Made by a program: the position numbers and the translations under genes. Positions 24,363-32,890 of a stretch of DNA of 64,000 bases are shown here, piece after piece (positions within the stretch are counted from its first letter, which is position 1; each line of letters opens with the position of its first letter). The stretch spans positions 124,001 to 188,000 of the forward strand of contig NZ_BMUY01000005.1 of NCBI RefSeq assembly GCF_014650435.1, written 5' to 3'. Below the pieces are notes generated by a model that made no database searches, was not told where the DNA came from, and saw only the letters and a list, made by a program, of their open reading frames with translations. This stretch comes from Streptomyces tendae (GTDB lineage: Bacteria > Actinomycetota > Actinomycetes > Streptomycetales > Streptomycetaceae).

Positions 24363-25712
24363 TCAGGCGGCGGGGACGCCGGGGGTGCCGGTCGCCGTCT
24401 CAGGGACGGCGCGGCGGGTCGGTGCGGTGCCCACCCCGCGGACCAGACCGAGGCGGGCCGCGGCGAGGTAGAGCACGAAGGCGACGGCGATGGAGTTGAT
24501 CGACGGCAGGCCCCAGTCGACGTACTTCCCCACGACGGCCGCGACGGCCCAGGTGATCAGTCCGGCGGGCACCCACATGGGTGAGGTGGCGGGGAGTTCG
24601 CCGCTGTCGCGGGTCTCGTCCAGGCCGGAGCGCCAGGTGCGGGCGACGAAGTACTCGGCGACCATGATCCCGGCGATCGGCGGGAAGAGGACGCCCAGCA
24701 GGTCGAGGAAGTCGGTGAAGTTGTCGAGGACCCCGGCCGCCCCCAGCACGGAGCCGAGCACCCCGACGCCGACGGTGACGGCGCCCCGGTGGAGGCGGCG
24801 GCCGAATGCCTGGTCAACGAAGGTGACGACGCCGAGGGAGGCGGCGTACAGGTTCCAGTCGTTCACCTTGATGGTGGCGGCCACGATGATCAGTGTGCCG
24901 AGGAAGCCGGAGGTGGAGGTGACGATGGCGATGACGTCGTTGGTGCGCAGGGCGAGTGCGAGGAGCACGCCGATCAGGCCGATGACGTACTCGCCGACCG
25001 TGATGCCGACGACCGTCTGCTTGACGACGTCCTTGCCGCTGCGGTTGAAGCGGCTCATGTCGGGGGTGATGACCGCGCCGACGATGAAGCCGCCCGCGAC
25101 GATGGTGGTGCCCTGGAGCAGGGACAGTGAGGGTCCCGCGGGCTGGGCGGAGGTCAGCGCGCCCAGGTCGTGCCGGGACAGTTCGACGGTGATGGACCAG
25201 CCCGCCATCAGCAGGAAGGCGGGGACGGTGACGTAGGCGGCCCATGCCATGGAGCCGACGCCGCGGACCACGATCGCGGTGATGAGCAGTCCCACCACCA
25301 GGGCCCAGCCCCAGGAGGGCAGGACGCCGACGAGGTCCACCAGGCCGTCCGCGGAGACCGCGTTCTGGATGCCGAACCAGCCGACGGCGCTGATGCCGAT
25401 GGCGAGTCCGATGAGGGAGGCGCCGGCCGCGCCGAACCCGGTCCAGCGGGCCAGGAGCGAGGTGGAGAGCCCCTCGCGCTGGCCGGCGATGCCGGTGAAG
25501 ACCGTCATGACCTCGAGGATCACCGCGCCGAGGGTGATGGCGAGCACGGCGTTCCAGAAGGTCATGCCGAAGCCGAGGGTCGCGCCGATGAGGAAGCTGG
25601 CCAGGGTGGAGAGCTGGCCGAAGCGCTGGGTCGCCACCGAGAACCAGTGGAACCGGGCCGTCTGCGGCACGCGGGCCAGCGCGTGGTCGTCGTGTCCTGA
25701 AGAGGACGCCAT
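24363..25712 (-). CDS. NCS1 family permease (cytosine/purine/hydantoin type)
   Basis: A 449-residue transporter with about 12 membrane helices, matching the NCS1 family (CodB, Mhp1). Features are the N-terminal PQTARFHWFSVATQRFGQLS, the SFLIGATLGFGMTFWNAVLAITLG helix, GIQNAV in helix 3 and the TPDMSRFNRSGKDVV loop typical of CodB-like members. It should import a nucleobase, allantoin or hydantoin with sodium or protons. It lies 55 bases upstream of the hydantoinase gene and leads the operon, so its cargo is probably the hydantoin-like substrate of that operon. The ATG at 25712 follows GGAG by five bases. Substrate assignment is contextual. Confidence 0.9.
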   Translation of the reverse strand: MASSSGHDDHALARVPQTARFHWFSVATQRFGQLSTLASFLIGATLGFGMTFWNAVLAITLGAVILEVMTVFTGIAGQREGLSTSLLARWTGFGAAGASLIGLAIGISAVGWFGIQNAVSADGLVDLVGVLPSWGWALVVGLLITAIVVRGVGSMAWAAYVTVPAFLLMAGWSITVELSRHDLGALTSAQPAGPSLSLLQGTTIVAGGFIVGAVITPDMSRFNRSGKDVVKQTVVGITVGEYVIGLIGVLLALALRTNDVIAIVTSTSGFLGTLIIVAATIKVNDWNLYAASLGVVTFVDQAFGRRLHRGAVTVGVGVLGSVLGAAGVLDNFTDFLDLLGVLFPPIAGIMVAEYFVARTWRSGLDETRDSGELPATSPMWVPAGLITWAVAAVVGKYVDWGLPSINSIAVAFVLYLAAARLGLVRGVGTAPTRRAVPETATGTPGVPAA

Positions 25713-25975
25713 GGGGACTCCAGAGGGGCGGGGGCGCCGGATGCGGTGCGCCGAGACTAGGCCGCCGCCCCCGAGCGGTCACCGTGCATCAGGCACCGGT
25801 TCGCGGCATCGGCAGGGCACCCCGCACAGTCGGGCGGCGGCCACGGACCGGGGCGGGCGTGTCGGCGGTGCGGTCGGCACGGTCGTGGCCGCCCGGCTGT
25901 GCGCCTCGCACCTTGTGCCCCTCGGCGGGCCCGCACAGGGTGGGCCGACCGTCCCGCCCACACCCTGGAGGTGCT

Positions 25976-26695
25976 GTGAAGCTCACGGTCGTGCTCCCCG
26001 TCATCACCGACGCGCTCACCGAGGAGGTCCGCCGCGAGGTGGGCGCCTGGGTGTCGCCCGGCACGGAGGTCGAGGTCCGCCGCATCGCGCGGGGCACCGC
26101 CTCCATCGAGTCCGAGTACGACGAGGCCCTCGCCGGCCCCGGCATCCTCGACGCGGTGGGTGAAGCCGCCGCGGACGGCGCCGACGCGGTGTTCGTCAGC
26201 TGCTTCGGCGACCCCGGCGTGCAGGCGGCCCGGGAGATCGTGGACATCCCGGTGGTCGGTGGCTTCGAGCCCGCCGTGCTCACCGCCCTCGCGCTCGGCG
26301 AGCGCACGGGAGTGATCACCGTGCTGCCGAACGTGCTGGGGATGCTGCACGGCCTGGTCCGGCGCTACGCGCTGACGCAGCGGGTCGGACCGATCCGGGT
26401 CGTCGACATCCCCGTCCTCGACCTGGACGCCGGCGACCGGCTGATCGACGCGCTGACCGAGCAGGCCCGGGCCGCGGTGGCGGCGCGGGAGGCGGACGTG
26501 ATCGTGCTGGGCTGCACCGGGATGCTGGGCGTCGCCGCGGCCCTCCAGGAGCGCCTGGCCGCCGAGGGCCCGTTCGTCCCTGTCGTCGACCCCACGGGGG
26601 CTGCGATCATGTGGCTGGAGTCGCAGGTGCGGCTCGGGGTGCGGCCCAGCCGTGCCACCTACCTGCCGCCCCGGCCGAAGGACCGCATCGCCTGA
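25976..26695 (+). CDS. hydantoin/Asp-Glu racemase family protein
   Basis: A 239-residue cofactor-independent racemase. The two catalytic cysteines are present as Cys76 (AVFVSCFGDPG) and Cys180 (VIVLGCTGM), the positions I remember for hydantoin racemase (76 and 181 in Sinorhizobium HyuA). The family start VVLPVITDALTEEV and the IPVVGGFEPAVLTALALG segment are normal. The GTG at 25976 is four bases after GGAGG, so translation should be strong; the longer open frame upstream is repetitive and without homology. It is divergent from the permease-hydantoinase-DUF917 operon and probably racemises D/L-5-substituted hydantoins so that the stereospecific ring-opening enzyme can use both. Confidence 0.9.
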   Translation: MKLTVVLPVITDALTEEVRREVGAWVSPGTEVEVRRIARGTASIESEYDEALAGPGILDAVGEAAADGADAVFVSCFGDPGVQAAREIVDIPVVGGFEPAVLTALALGERTGVITVLPNVLGMLHGLVRRYALTQRVGPIRVVDIPVLDLDAGDRLIDALTEQARAAVAAREADVIVLGCTGMLGVAAALQERLAAEGPFVPVVDPTGAAIMWLESQVRLGVRPSRATYLPPRPKDRIA

Positions 26696-26741
26696 CGACC
26701 ATCCCCCCGCCCGCCTGGCCCCACGACCCTGGAGTTGCCCC

Positions 26742-27944
26742 ATGGCCCTCGACGTCGCCGCGATCCGCGCGCACGTGCCCGCCCTGAAGTCCGGTACCGC
26801 GCGGTTCGACGCGCCGGGCGGTACGCAGACGCCGCAGCCGGTGATCGACGCCATTGCGGCGGCGCTTACCGCACCGCTCGCCAACCGGGGGCGCAACACC
26901 GAGGGCGAGCGCAACGCGGACCGGATCGTCGACGAGGCGCGGTCCGCGCTCGCCGACCTCCTCGGGACCACGCCGGGGACGGTCGTCTTCGGGCGCAGCG
27001 CCACCCAGCTCGCCTACGACCTGTCGCGGACCCTGGCCAAGGGCTGGGGGCCGGGCGACGAGGTGGTGGTCACCCGGCTCGACCACGACTCGAACATCCG
27101 GCCCTGGGTGCAGGCGGCCGAGGCGGCCGGGGCAGACGTGCGGTGGGCGGACTTCGACCCGGCCACCGGCGAGCTGCGCCCCGAGCACCTCGCCGCGGTG
27201 CTGGGTCCGCGCACCAGGCTGGTAGCGGTCACCGCCGCGTCGAACCTGATCGGGACCATGCCGGACCTGCCGGCGCTGGCCTCCCTCGTCCACGCGAACG
27301 GCGCGCACTTCCACGTCGACGCGGTGCACTACGCCTCGCACGCCGTGGTGGACCTGGCGGCGACGGGCGCGGACACACTGGTGTGCTCGCCGTACAAGTT
27401 CCTCGGCCCGCACCTGGGCGTGCTGACCGGCCGGGCCGAGCTGCTGGAGTCGCTGCGCCCGGACAAGCTGCTGCCGTCCGCCGACACCGTGCCCGAGCGT
27501 TTCGAACTGGGCACCCTGCCCTACGAGTTGCTGGCCGGGGCGAGCGCGGCGGTGGACTTCCTGGCGGGGCTCGACCCCGAGGCCGGGGGCTCCCGCCGGG
27601 ACCGGCTGGTCGCCTCGTTCGCGGCACTGGAGGCGCACGAGGACGCGCTGCGCGAGCGGCTCGAACGAGGACTCGCGGAGCTCGACGGGATCACCGTGTA
27701 CTCGCGGGCCGCACGGCGCACCCCGACGCTGCTGTTCACCGTGACGGGCCTGCGCCCGGCCGACGTCTACCGGCAGCTCGCCGAGCGTGCGGTCGACGCG
27801 CCTGCGGGGTCCTTCTACGCCGTGGAGGCGGCGCGCCGGCTGGGCCTCGGCGACGAGGGCGGCGTACGCGTGGGCCTCGCGCCGTACACCAGCGTGGAGG
27901 ACGTGGACCGGCTGCTGACGGCGCTCGGCGCCCTGGAGCGCTGA
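26742..27944 (+). CDS. cysteine desulfurase-like PLP enzyme (TIGR01976 type), active Cys absent
   Basis: A 400-residue fold-type I PLP enzyme of the class V aminotransferase group. The Schiff-base lysine is Lys219 in CSPYKFLGPH; His/Asp PLP contacts are seen in FHVDAVHYASH. It is annotated in databases as cysteine desulfurase-like, but the C-terminal loop that would hold the persulfide cysteine reads DAPAGSFYAVEAARRLGL and has none, so sulfur transfer by the IscS mechanism is not expected. Beta-lyase, transaminase or decarboxylase chemistry is more likely. It lies 46 bases after the racemase and forms an operon with it, implying a role in processing the amino acid released by hydantoin opening (inference). 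Confidence 0.88.
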   Translation: MALDVAAIRAHVPALKSGTARFDAPGGTQTPQPVIDAIAAALTAPLANRGRNTEGERNADRIVDEARSALADLLGTTPGTVVFGRSATQLAYDLSRTLAKGWGPGDEVVVTRLDHDSNIRPWVQAAEAAGADVRWADFDPATGELRPEHLAAVLGPRTRLVAVTAASNLIGTMPDLPALASLVHANGAHFHVDAVHYASHAVVDLAATGADTLVCSPYKFLGPHLGVLTGRAELLESLRPDKLLPSADTVPERFELGTLPYELLAGASAAVDFLAGLDPEAGGSRRDRLVASFAALEAHEDALRERLERGLAELDGITVYSRAARRTPTLLFTVTGLRPADVYRQLAERAVDAPAGSFYAVEAARRLGLGDEGGVRVGLAPYTSVEDVDRLLTALGALER

Positions 27945-27995
27945 GGCACACCCCGGCGCCCCCGCGCCCCGCGCCCCGTACCCCCGCAGAATGCC

Positions 27996-28043
27996 CCACA
28001 CGGCGAAGCGGTACGCGCCCCCGCGTGCCGCTTCGCCGTGTGG
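27996..28043. terminator. strong bidirectional hairpin terminator
   Basis: Arms of 22 bp (27996-28017 and 28022-28043) pair throughout with one G-T wobble around a four-base CCCC loop. The left arm begins CCACACGGCGAAGCGG. It is placed between the convergent PLP-enzyme and alpha-xylosidase genes and is symmetric, so it can end both transcripts. Confidence 0.9.
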
Positions 28044-28061
28044 TCCACCCGCTCGCCGGGG

Positions 28062-30332
28062 TCAGGTCAGCGGCACGGTCACCTCTCCGGTGCCCTCCGC
28101 GCTCGCGCCGCCCGCGACCCGGACGGTGAAGGAGCGGTCGGTGCCGCTCGCCGTGACCCGCAGGGCGTCCCCGTCGCGCCGCACGCGGAAGGTGGCGGCC
28201 GGTGTGCCCAGCAGGTCGGGCACGGTGACCTCGGCCGTGTAGTCGGCGGCGGCGGACGGGTGGACCAGCAGGGTCGGGGCGTCCAGCCAGTCGCCGTCGG
28301 GACGCTGATCGTCGGAGCCCAGCGGCAGGACGGCGCCCTCGCGGACGTACAGCGGCAGGCTGTCGTAGCCGTGCCGTTCGGTGCGCCAGGCCGGGCCGGT
28401 GACGCGCTCGCCGGTCAGCAGGTGGGTCCAGATGCCCTCGGGGAGGTAGACCTCGACCTCGCCGTCCTCGGTGAAGACCGGGGCGACCAGGACGTCGGAG
28501 CCGAGCATGTACTGGCGGTCCAGCGGACGGCACGCCGGGTCGTGCGGGTACTCCAGGACCATCGGCCGCATCATGGGCACGCCGGTGCGGTGGGCCTCGG
28601 CGGCGACGCCGTACAGGTAGGGCATCAGGCGGTGCTTGAGGAGGGTGAAGCTGCGGGCGACGTCGACGGCCTCCTCGCCGAACTCCCACGGCACCCGGTA
28701 CGACGAGGAGCCGTGCAGCCGGCTGTGCGAGGAGAGCAGGCCGAAGGCGAGCCAGCGCTTGAAGACCGCCGGGTCGGGCGTGCCCTCGAAGCCGCCGATG
28801 TCGTGGCTCCAGAAGCCGAAGCCGCTCAGCGACAGGGACAGGCCGCCCCGCAGTGACTCGGCCATCGCCTCGAAGGACGACCAGCAGTCGCCGCCCCAGT
28901 GGACGGGGTACTGCTGGCCGCCCGCGGTCGCCGAGCGGGCGAAGAGGACGGCCTCGCCCTGGCCGCGCTCCTTCTCGAGGAGTTCGAAGACGGTGCGGTT
29001 GAACAGGTGCGTGTAGTAGTTGTGCATGCGCTCCGGGTCGGAGCCGTCGTGCCACACCACGTCGGTGGGGATGCGCTCGCCGAAGTCGGTCTTGAAGCAG
29101 TCCACGCCCTGGTCGAGCAGCGGCTTGAGCTTGCCGGCGTACCAGTCGCGGGCGGCGGGGCTGGTGAAGTCGACCAGGCCCATGCCTGCCTGCCACAGGT
29201 CCCACTGCCAGATGTCGCCGTCCGGCCTGCGCACCAGGTGTCCGAGGGCGGCGGCCTCGTCGAAGAGCGGGGACTTCTGGGCGATGTAGGGGTTGATCCA
29301 GGCGCTGACCTTCAGCCCCTTGGCCTTGAGCCGGGCGAGCATGCCGTCCGGGTCCGGGAAGACGTCCGGGTCCCATTCGAAGTCGCACCACTGGTACTCG
29401 CGCATCCAGAAGCAGTCGAAGTGGAAGACGGAGAGCGGGATGCCGCGCTCGGCCATGCCGTCCACGAACGAGGTCACCGTCTGCTCGTCGTAGGAGGTGG
29501 TGAAGGAGGTGGTGAGCCACAGGCCGAAGGACCAGGCCGGCGGCAGGGCGGGGCGGCCGGTGAGGGCGGTGTAGCGGGTGAGGACGTCCTTGGGGGTGGG
29601 CCCGGCGACGACGTAGTACTCCAGCGTCTGGTCCTCGACGCTGAACTGCACCTGGCCGACGGACTCGGAGCCGACCTCGAAGGAGACCGCGCCGGGGTGG
29701 TTGACGAAGACGCCGTAGCCGCGCGAGGAGAGGTAGAACGGGACGTTCTTGTAGGCCTGCTCGCTGCTGGTGCCGCCGTCGGCCTGCCACATGTCGACGA
29801 CCTGGCCGTTCTTGACGAACGGGGTGAAGCGCTCGCCGAGGCCGTAGACCTGCTCGCCGACGCCGAGGGCGAGACGGCTCAGCATGTGGTGGGCACCGTC
29901 GCCGGTGGTGGCGAAGGCGGTGCCCTTGGCGTTGGCCCGGGTCAGCTCGCGCCCTTCCGCGTCTTGGAAGGTGAGGCCGAAGGGGCCCTCGCGGTCCAGG
30001 CGGAGGGTGAGCGGGCCGCTGGTCAGCTCGGTGACGGTGCCCTCCTGGCGCACCTCGCCGGCGCCGTCCTCCGCCTCGGTGAGGGCGAAGTCGGGGCCCG
30101 GCCGGCGCTTGCCTGCGTGGTGGGTGACGCGGACGCCGATGACGCCCTCGGCGGGAGAGAAGCACTCGACCGTGAGGAGCGGCGCGTTGAGCGTGTCCCC
30201 CCTCCGCGTCACCTTCTTCACGGCGGCATGGGCGGTGAAGCGCTTCGATTGGGGGCGTACATCACGTACCTCGGTGGCGTACGAGAGATGCACGCCCTCG
30301 CGGATGAGCCAGAAGCCATCGGTGAACTTCAT
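28062..30332 (-). CDS. yicI: GH31 alpha-xylosidase (YicI-like)
   Basis: A 756-residue glycoside hydrolase family 31 enzyme with no signal peptide. The start MKFTDGFWLIREGVHLSYA is characteristic of YicI. The nucleophile aspartate lies in CFKTDFGERIP (about residue 415) and the acid/base in HWGGDCWSSFEAM (about 481), the same places as Asp416 and Asp482 of E. coli YicI as I recall. It removes alpha-xylosyl units from the non-reducing ends of isoprimeverose and xyloglucan oligosaccharides inside the cell. It diverges from the sugar ABC/beta-glucosidase operon, and the intergenic region carries a GTTTTG...CAAAAC palindrome. Together they fit xyloglucan-oligosaccharide use. Confidence 0.94.
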   Translation of the reverse strand: MKFTDGFWLIREGVHLSYATEVRDVRPQSKRFTAHAAVKKVTRRGDTLNAPLLTVECFSPAEGVIGVRVTHHAGKRRPGPDFALTEAEDGAGEVRQEGTVTELTSGPLTLRLDREGPFGLTFQDAEGRELTRANAKGTAFATTGDGAHHMLSRLALGVGEQVYGLGERFTPFVKNGQVVDMWQADGGTSSEQAYKNVPFYLSSRGYGVFVNHPGAVSFEVGSESVGQVQFSVEDQTLEYYVVAGPTPKDVLTRYTALTGRPALPPAWSFGLWLTTSFTTSYDEQTVTSFVDGMAERGIPLSVFHFDCFWMREYQWCDFEWDPDVFPDPDGMLARLKAKGLKVSAWINPYIAQKSPLFDEAAALGHLVRRPDGDIWQWDLWQAGMGLVDFTSPAARDWYAGKLKPLLDQGVDCFKTDFGERIPTDVVWHDGSDPERMHNYYTHLFNRTVFELLEKERGQGEAVLFARSATAGGQQYPVHWGGDCWSSFEAMAESLRGGLSLSLSGFGFWSHDIGGFEGTPDPAVFKRWLAFGLLSSHSRLHGSSSYRVPWEFGEEAVDVARSFTLLKHRLMPYLYGVAAEAHRTGVPMMRPMVLEYPHDPACRPLDRQYMLGSDVLVAPVFTEDGEVEVYLPEGIWTHLLTGERVTGPAWRTERHGYDSLPLYVREGAVLPLGSDDQRPDGDWLDAPTLLVHPSAAADYTAEVTVPDLLGTPAATFRVRRDGDALRVTASGTDRSFTVRVAGGASAEGTGEVTVPLT

Positions 30333-30390
30333 GATCTTCCTTGGGTGGGGCGGGAGCTGTCGGGTGGGAGCACGGGGGCCGTCTCACAGC

Positions 30391-30410
30391 GTTTTGATCG
30401 TACACAAAAC
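30391..30410. promoter_or_regulatory. possible ROK or other repressor operator
   Basis: GTTTTG and CAAAAC arms with an 8-bp spacer form an AT-rich inverted repeat in the 283-bp divergent region between the alpha-xylosidase and the ABC operon. An ACAAAACA element here recurs at 30565-30572 in direct orientation nearer the ABC operon start. The ROK regulator downstream of the beta-glucosidase is the best candidate binder. No other feature was recognised in the gap. Confidence 0.4.
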
Positions 30411-30615
30411 AAATCCCCGTGCCGAGGTGTTCGCACCGCCTCCACCGCGCTGAACTGGCACTATGACGCAAGAGAACGGTCTCCTCACCCCGCGAAGCGG
30501 AGAGAGCGGGGCCACTTTCCTCTAGCGCGGAAGCGGGTTGGTGACGTATTAGTCATCACATCAAACAAAACAGTCCGGCGAGGAAGCCGGACGGTACGAC
30601 AGCAAGGGCCGCACC

Positions 30616-31902
30616 ATGTCGAAGCGCTTCACCTCGCTCGCCTTGACAGCACACCCCCCGGCTGCCACGCGCCGCGGGCGAGGACGCTCACGCCGAGTCG
30701 TCGCCCCGTTCACGGCGGTGTCCGTGCTGGTCGCCGGCGCGGCACTGGCCGGCTGCGGACAGCAGCGCGACGCCGACACGTACACCGTGATGAACTCCTC
30801 GACCGACGAGTCGTACCACCGCTGGGACGCGGAGGCGATGGCCCGCTGCGGCAAGGAGCTGGGCGTCACCATCGAGCAGCAGAGCGTCCCGGCGGCGCAG
30901 GTGATGACGAAGGCGCTGCGCATGGCCTCGTCCAAGTCGCTGCCCGACATCGTGCAGTTCGACGCGTCCGAGATGCCGACCTTCGCCGACGCGGGCGGAC
31001 TGGTCGACCTCAGGACCCTCGGGCTGAGCACCGACGACATCCCCGACGGGATCGTGGACTTCGGCTCGTACAAGGGCACGTACTACGGCGCGGCCCGCTC
31101 CGTGAACACCCTCGCCCTCTTCTACAACAAGGACGTCCTCGACAAGGCGGGCGTCGAGGTGCCCACCACCTGGGCCGAACTGCGGGCGACGGCGAAGAAG
31201 CTCACCCAGGGCAAGCGGTACGGCCTCGCGCTCAGCGCGGGCGGCGCGGAGGACGGCGTCTTCCAGTTCACGCCGTTCATGTGGTCCAACGGCGGCGAGG
31301 AGACCGACCTGGACGGCCCGAAGGTGGTCGAGGCCCTGGACTACTGGAAGGGCCTGCTGAAGGACCGTTCGCTGTCGAAGTCGACGGTCAACTGGACGCA
31401 GGCGGACGTCAACGACCAGTTCATGGCCGGGAACGCGGCGATGATGATCAACGGCCCGTGGCAGGTGGAGACCCTCAACAGCGACAAGTCGCTGCACTGG
31501 GGCATCGCGCCGATCCCGGTGCCCGAGGCCGGGGACGACTCGGTCGGCCCGCTCGGCGGTGCCGTGCTCACCGTGCCCAACACCGGTGACGAGGCCCGCG
31601 AGAAGACGGCCGGGAAGATCGTCGCGTGTCTGGCGAGCGAGAAGGAGCAGCTGACCTACGCGCTCAACAGCTGGATGGTCCCGGCCAACGCCAAGGCCGC
31701 CGCCGTCTGGCGCGAGAAGGTGCCCGAGCTGGACTCCCTCGCCGACCAGGTGGCCGTCGCCCGGTCCCGGACGGCGAAGCTCGGCGCCGGCTGGTCGAGC
31801 GTGTCGCTCGCACTGCAGAGCGCCTTCCAGTCGGCCCTGACCGGCCAGTCCAGCGAGACCGCCCTGAAGCGCGCCCAGCAGCGGGCCACGAGCGGGAACT
31901 GA
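30616..31902 (+). CDS. ABC sugar transporter, solute-binding lipoprotein (CUT1)
   Basis: A 428-residue extracellular solute-binding protein family 1 member. The lipobox LAGC puts the lipidated cysteine at 47 after an unusually long basic n-region (RRGRGRSRRVV). The mature part shows LPDIVQFDASEMPTFADAGGLVDL, LALFYNKDVLDKAGVEVPTTW and FMAGNAAMMINGPWQV, the classic maltose/cellobiose-type motifs. It captures oligosaccharides at the outer membrane face for the two following permeases. AAGGG lies eight bases before the ATG. First gene of a four-gene operon ending with a beta-glucosidase; predicted cargo is a beta- or xylo-gluco-oligosaccharide. Specificity cannot be read from sequence. Confidence 0.93.
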   Translation: MSKRFTSLALTAHPPAATRRGRGRSRRVVAPFTAVSVLVAGAALAGCGQQRDADTYTVMNSSTDESYHRWDAEAMARCGKELGVTIEQQSVPAAQVMTKALRMASSKSLPDIVQFDASEMPTFADAGGLVDLRTLGLSTDDIPDGIVDFGSYKGTYYGAARSVNTLALFYNKDVLDKAGVEVPTTWAELRATAKKLTQGKRYGLALSAGGAEDGVFQFTPFMWSNGGEETDLDGPKVVEALDYWKGLLKDRSLSKSTVNWTQADVNDQFMAGNAAMMINGPWQVETLNSDKSLHWGIAPIPVPEAGDDSVGPLGGAVLTVPNTGDEAREKTAGKIVACLASEKEQLTYALNSWMVPANAKAAAVWREKVPELDSLADQVAVARSRTAKLGAGWSSVSLALQSAFQSALTGQSSETALKRAQQRATSGN

Positions 31903-31913
31903 GGTACGACCCC

Positions 31914-32885
31914 ATGACCACGCCCATGCCCACGTCCACGTCTTCCGTCGGCGCGCAGGCGCCCGCGAAGGCGTCCACGTCGCCCGCCGCGCCGGACCCC
32001 GGCCGGATCGCGCGCCGCCGCAGGCTCGCCCAGTGGGGGTTCGTCGCCCCCGCCGTCGTCTTCATGCTGCTGTTCTTCGGCTACCCGCTCGTGCGCAACG
32101 TCGTGATGAGCTTCCAGGACTACACGCCGAAGACCTTCTTCACCGGTGAGTCGCCCTTCAACGGTGCCGACAACTGGTCCAACGTGTTCCAGGACGCCCT
32201 GTTCGGCAAGGCGCTGTGGCACACGCTCGTCTTCACGGCGGGCTCCCTGCTCGGCCAGTTCTGCATCGGCCTGGCGCTCGCGGTGTTCTTCAGCCGCCGC
32301 TTCCCGCTCAACGGGGTGCTGCGCTCGCTGATCCTGCTGCCCTGGCTGGTGCCCATGGTGGTGTCCGGCATCGTCTGGCGCCGCATCCTCGACCAGGACA
32401 CGGGTGTGCTCAACTCGTTCCTGGACACGCTCGGGATCGGCGGGCACACGCCCTGGCTGACCAGCCCGGAGATGGCCCTGCTCTCGGTCATCCTGGTCAA
32501 CATCTGGATCGGCATCCCGTTCAACATGGTCATCCTGTACGGCGGTCTCCAGGAGATCCCGAAGGAACTGCACGAGGCGGCCGCCCTGGACGGCGCCTCG
32601 GCCTGGCGGACCTTCCGCTCGGTGACCCTGCCGATGCTCAAGCCCGTCGTCACGGTCGTCCTCGTGCTGGGCTTTATGTCGACGGTGAAGATCCTCGACC
32701 TGATCCTCGCCCTGACCGACGGCGGCCCGGCCGACGCCACCCAGACGCTCGGCACCCTGACCTACCAGAACTCGTTCGTCCAGCTGGACTTCGGCGCGGG
32801 CGCCGTCGTCGGCAACGTACTCATCCTGATCTCCGCCGTGTTCGCGGTGTTCTACCTGCGGGCCAACCGCACCGAGGGGAAGTGA
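31914..32885 (+). CDS. ABC sugar permease (CUT1, MalF-like)
   Basis: A 323-residue inner-membrane component with six core helices preceded by a disordered Thr/Ser/Ala-rich 30-residue leader. The EAA motif that contacts the ATPase is EAAALDGASAWRTFRSVTLPML. AVVFMLLFFGYPLVRNVVMSFQDY marks the first helix. It starts 11 bases after the binding-protein stop and its stop is followed five bases later by the second permease, so the genes are tightly linked. No ATPase is in the operon, implying a shared ATPase encoded elsewhere. Confidence 0.94.
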   Translation: MTTPMPTSTSSVGAQAPAKASTSPAAPDPGRIARRRRLAQWGFVAPAVVFMLLFFGYPLVRNVVMSFQDYTPKTFFTGESPFNGADNWSNVFQDALFGKALWHTLVFTAGSLLGQFCIGLALAVFFSRRFPLNGVLRSLILLPWLVPMVVSGIVWRRILDQDTGVLNSFLDTLGIGGHTPWLTSPEMALLSVILVNIWIGIPFNMVILYGGLQEIPKELHEAAALDGASAWRTFRSVTLPMLKPVVTVVLVLGFMSTVKILDLILALTDGGPADATQTLGTLTYQNSFVQLDFGAGAVVGNVLILISAVFAVFYLRANRTEGK

Positions 32886-32890
32886 CGTCC

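Noticed and set aside
26742..27944. True cysteine desulfurase feeding thiohydantoin sulfur metabolism
   Set aside because: The catalytic cysteine loop has no cysteine, so the sulfur-transfer role is not supported.
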